DNA from: an uncultured Bacillota bacterium
GTDB taxonomy: Bacteria; Bacillota; Dehalobacteriia; UBA4068
NCBI GenBank assembly: GCA_934427095.1
Contig: CAKRYM010000018.1
Location: 1-14,986, forward strand
Reading direction: 5' to 3'
Length of the DNA: 14,986 nt
Position numbers and translations under genes: made by a program. Below the pieces are notes generated by a model, which did no database searches, was not told the origin of the DNA, and saw only the letters and a program-made list of their open reading frames with translations. Shown here one piece after another: positions 12,891 through 14,986 of this stretch (position 1 is the first letter of the stretch; each line of letters begins with the position of its first letter).

Positions 12891-13523
12891 ATGAAAATCC
12901 TCCAAGCGGTTTTGGCCCAATCTGCGGTGAAAAAAGCCCAGTATCCAGAAGAAAAGCTGCCGGAAATTGCTTTGTTGGGCCGTTCCAATGCCGGGAAAAG
13001 CAGCCTGATTAATACCCTGATTAACCGGAAAAACCTGGCGCGTACCTCTTCTGCGCCGGGGAAAACCAGGCTCATCAACTTTTACCGGATTAACGGCGTA
13101 ACAGAAGGGGAAACAAGCCAACCCCTGGCCTGGTATTATGTAGATTTACCTGGCTATGGTTATGCCAAAGCAGCCAAAACGGACCGTAATGCCTGGCTAC
13201 ACTTTATGGACGAATATTTGCAAAGCCCAGGCCCCAGGCAATGTTGGCAGCTGGTGGATATTCGCCATGCCCCGAGTCGGGAGGATATCGCCATGCACCA
13301 TATCCTGCGGGACGCAGGCTATGATTTACTGGTGATTGCCAACAAAGCGGATAAAATTAGCCGCGGCGCTTGGGGAAAATCCCTACAAGTGATTGCCAAA
13401 GCCCTGGAGATCAAAAGCGCGGAAATCCTGGTGTTTTCCGCCATGAGCAAAGAAGGCCGTCCCGCCTTGCTGGAAAAGACCGCAGACTTTGTCCTTGCCC
13501 AGCAGGAAGAAGAAACCCGTTAA
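12891..13523 (+). CDS. ysxC: Ribosome-biogenesis GTP-binding protein YsxC/EngB
   Basis: 210 residues, usual family length. This essential TRAFAC-class GTPase assists late assembly of the 50S subunit. G1 is GRSNAGKS (30-37); the switch region is TSSAPGKTRLINFY (52-65); G3 is DLPGYGYA (85-92); G4 is NKAD (151-154); G5 is the FSAMSKEG turn (182-189). An extra stretch EGETSQPL (72-79) between the switch and G3 is longer than in compact family members. ATG 12891 follows GAGG a few bases after the lon stop, a slightly weak site suggesting coupling to lon. The lon-ysxC pairing is the standard Bacillota arrangement. The synonym engB is equally used. Confidence 0.96.
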   Translation: MKILQAVLAQSAVKKAQYPEEKLPEIALLGRSNAGKSSLINTLINRKNLARTSSAPGKTRLINFYRINGVTEGETSQPLAWYYVDLPGYGYAKAAKTDRNAWLHFMDEYLQSPGPRQCWQLVDIRHAPSREDIAMHHILRDAGYDLLVIANKADKISRGAWGKSLQVIAKALEIKSAEILVFSAMSKEGRPALLEKTADFVLAQQEEETR

Positions 13524-13538
13524 CCCCCTTGTAACGCC

Positions 13539-13569
13539 AAAAGACCAGCCAAATAGGCTGGTCTTTTTT
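13539..13569 (+). terminator. Bidirectional terminator between ysxC and dinB
   Basis: AAAAGACCAGCC (13539-13550) pairs with GGCTGGTCTTTT (13556-13567) around AAATA. The plus strand has a run of six Ts; the minus strand has four. It serves ysxC and, less strongly, the convergent dinB. Confidence 0.9.
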
Positions 13570-13608
13570 ATTCTGGTCTTTTCCTATGGCTAGAGGGTTT
13601 GCTTCTGT

Positions 13609-14865
13609 TTATTCCTGAATTTCCTTGGCAAAGCCCACTGGGGGAAAGGGGCCGTCTGTTTCCAAAAGATGCAGGCTTTCCGCTTTCAGCAAAGAAGCCC
13701 GTCGCACACTACCATAACCAAAGCGACGGCGAATATCCTCCATGGCGTTTTCCAGCCGTTCTTCCTTTTCCCGTTTAGCCAAAGGGCAAAAAAGGTCCAG
13801 CTGAAAATCCCCTTCCTTTTCCGTTACATCAATGGCTCTTAGCCCCAGGCTTCTTAAAGGAGGGATACGGTGAGGACAAGCGGCGTGAAAGAGCTCCATG
13901 CCCAAAGACAGCAGCTCTTTGGCCAAATGGCTAGGGGCGGACAAACGGCCTTGGCGCTCATAAACCACCAGAGAGCTTTCCCGCAACTGAATTTGTACCC
14001 CCTGAGCATAAAGACCCTTTTTCCGCAACCGGGAGGAAACGGATTCGGCCAACAAGGTCATGACCATGCGTACTTCCTCCTCCGTCACCAAATCTCGGGG
14101 CGTGGTGGTACTGTTGCCCACACTTTTGACCATGGGTAGCTCCCCCAGGCGCTGTACCGGGGAGGTATCTTCCCCATTGGCAAAGGTTCTGAGTAAGCGC
14201 CCCTGTTTGGAACCGATGACAAAATCCAAAAAAGCCGGCGTAGCATTGGCCAATTGGCCGATGGTAAAAATCCCATGCCGCCGGAGCTTCTCCTGATTGG
14301 CGGGACCAACCCCCAGCAAAGCCTCTACAGGTAAACCCCAAACCTTAACCCGGAAATTTTCTTGGTCAATGACCGTGGTGGCGTCGGGTTTCTTCATATC
14401 GCTGCCTAACTTGGCAAAAATTTTGTTATCCGCTACCCCCACGGAAATGGTTAAGCCCAATTCTTGCCGAATGCGGCGGCGCAATTCGTCGGCAATGGCT
14501 TTACCACTTCCCCAAAGCCCTAAGCTAGCGCTGACATCCAGCCAGCATTCGTCTAGGCCAAAAGGCTCCACCTGGTCGGTATACTGCGCATAAAGGGCTT
14601 GGGCAGCCTGGCAAAACCGAACATAGAGAGGAAAATTAGGCGGCAGCACCACCAAATCCGGACACTTAGCCTTTGCTTGCCACAAAGTTTCCCCGGTTTT
14701 TACCCCTTTGGCTTTGGCCAATTGGTTTTTGGCTAAAATAATCCCATGCCGTTTTTCCGCCGAACCGCCCACAGCCACAGGCAAACCCTTAAGCTCCGGC
14801 CGTAGCAGGCATTCTATGGACGCATAGCAATTATTCAAATCCGCATGGAGAATCACCCGTTGCAT
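13609..14865 (-). CDS. dinB: Y-family DNA polymerase IV (translesion synthesis)
   Basis: 418 residues. It copies past damaged template bases with low fidelity. Catalytic carboxylates: Asp9 in HADLNNCYAS, and Asp105/Glu106 in FGLDECWLD, the same numbers as in Dpo4. Tyr14 occupies the steric-gate position that excludes ribonucleotides. Fingers (about 35-75), a palm with ISVGVADNKIFAKLGSDMKKP (152-172), a thumb with helix-hairpin-helix (LLGVGPANQEKLRRHG), and a C-terminal little-finger domain are all present. ATG 14865 is chosen because GGAGG (14878-14874) lies 8 bases upstream and the SOS box and promoter sit further upstream; a longer in-frame start at 14964 would put those inside the gene. 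Cys13 replaces the Phe common in clostridial homologues. No C-terminal beta-clamp motif was confidently identified. Confidence 0.95.
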   Translation of the reverse strand: MQRVILHADLNNCYASIECLLRPELKGLPVAVGGSAEKRHGIILAKNQLAKAKGVKTGETLWQAKAKCPDLVVLPPNFPLYVRFCQAAQALYAQYTDQVEPFGLDECWLDVSASLGLWGSGKAIADELRRRIRQELGLTISVGVADNKIFAKLGSDMKKPDATTVIDQENFRVKVWGLPVEALLGVGPANQEKLRRHGIFTIGQLANATPAFLDFVIGSKQGRLLRTFANGEDTSPVQRLGELPMVKSVGNSTTTPRDLVTEEEVRMVMTLLAESVSSRLRKKGLYAQGVQIQLRESSLVVYERQGRLSAPSHLAKELLSLGMELFHAACPHRIPPLRSLGLRAIDVTEKEGDFQLDLFCPLAKREKEERLENAMEDIRRRFGYGSVRRASLLKAESLHLLETDGPFPPVGFAKEIQE

Positions 14866-14889
14866 ATTGTCTTCCTCCGCCGGGGTAAC

Positions 14890-14901
14890 GAACATTTGTT
14901 C
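14890..14901. promoter_or_regulatory. LexA/DinR SOS box
   Basis: GAACATTTGTTC, a perfect GAAC-N4-GTTC, is preceded by C on the plus strand, matching the Gram-positive consensus CGAACN4GTTCG except for the last base. It lies 24 bases before the dinB ATG and overlaps the predicted start of transcription, the usual place for repression. Confidence 0.9.
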
Positions 14902-14905
14902 TATT

Positions 14906-14934
14906 ATCTTAACATGAAAGCCATAAATAGGCAA
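14906..14934 (-). promoter_or_regulatory. Promoter of dinB
   Basis: TTGCCT (14934-14929) and TAAGAT (14911-14906) lie 17 bases apart on the minus strand, giving a start site near 14899, inside the SOS box. A GATAAT overlapping the -10 would need a 20-base spacer. Each box matches four of six consensus bases. Confidence 0.55.
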
Positions 14935-14986
14935 GAGGAAGATTTTGGCAAATTTTTTGATCAAAGAAAGCGGGCATATTCCAGTT

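Noticed and set aside
14866..14964. Longer dinB start at 14964
   Set aside because: The added residues do not belong to the family, and the promoter, SOS box and GGAGG site all lie inside that extension.
1..14986. CRISPR arrays, insertion sequences, prophage or toxin-antitoxin genes
   Set aside because: No regularly spaced repeats, transposase-like frames or integrase motifs were seen; the XRE regulator's partner is a membrane protein, not a toxin I recognise.

Overview
The window looks like chromosomal DNA from a Bacillota (Firmicutes) bacterium. Three things point there. The gene order tig-clpP-clpX-lon-ysxC is typical of the phylum. The dinB gene carries a Gram-positive type LexA/DinR box (GAAC-N4-GTTC). 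The small families present (LpdD-like, DUF6485-like, DUF6773-like with an XRE regulator) are mostly known from Clostridia and Negativicutes. Trigger factor wording (NKVNIPGFRKGKAPR) suggests Negativicutes to me, but this is a guess. There are no transposases, phage genes or CRISPR arrays.

Region 1 (1-4664, all minus strand) reads as one co-directional gene train. In transcription order it holds a small cysteine-rich protein, a STAS anti-sigma-factor antagonist, a short overlapping ORF of doubtful status, and a membrane-anchored SpoIIE-type phosphatase fused to an RsbW-like ATPase/kinase domain. Then come a free-standing CstA C-terminal (five-helix) domain, an AzgA-type purine permease, and the first 48 codons of an HD-domain protein that runs off the left edge. 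Phosphatase, kinase-like domain and STAS protein together make a partner-switching module. Its linkage to nutrient-transport genes suggests, but does not prove, a nutrient or stress signalling role. Upstream, at 4722-4873, lies an unexplained set of nested inverted repeats that looks like a structured RNA.

Region 2 (about 4874-6624) has a hairpin-rich gene-free stretch, a plus-strand LpdD-like gene, and a minus-strand XRE regulator/membrane protein pair with a strong promoter over a palindrome. It ends with a minus-strand tRNA-Leu(UAG) that has its own promoter and terminator.

Region 3 (6825-13569, plus strand) is the protein quality-control block. Trigger factor folds nascent chains; ClpP and ClpX form the ClpXP protease; Lon is a second ATP-dependent protease; YsxC/EngB is a GTPase for large ribosomal subunit assembly. 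A terminator after clpX and an extended -10 promoter before lon split this block into tig-clpP-clpX and lon-ysxC.

Region 4 (13570-14986, minus strand) is dinB, a Y-family translesion polymerase, convergent with ysxC across a shared terminator and preceded by an SOS box.
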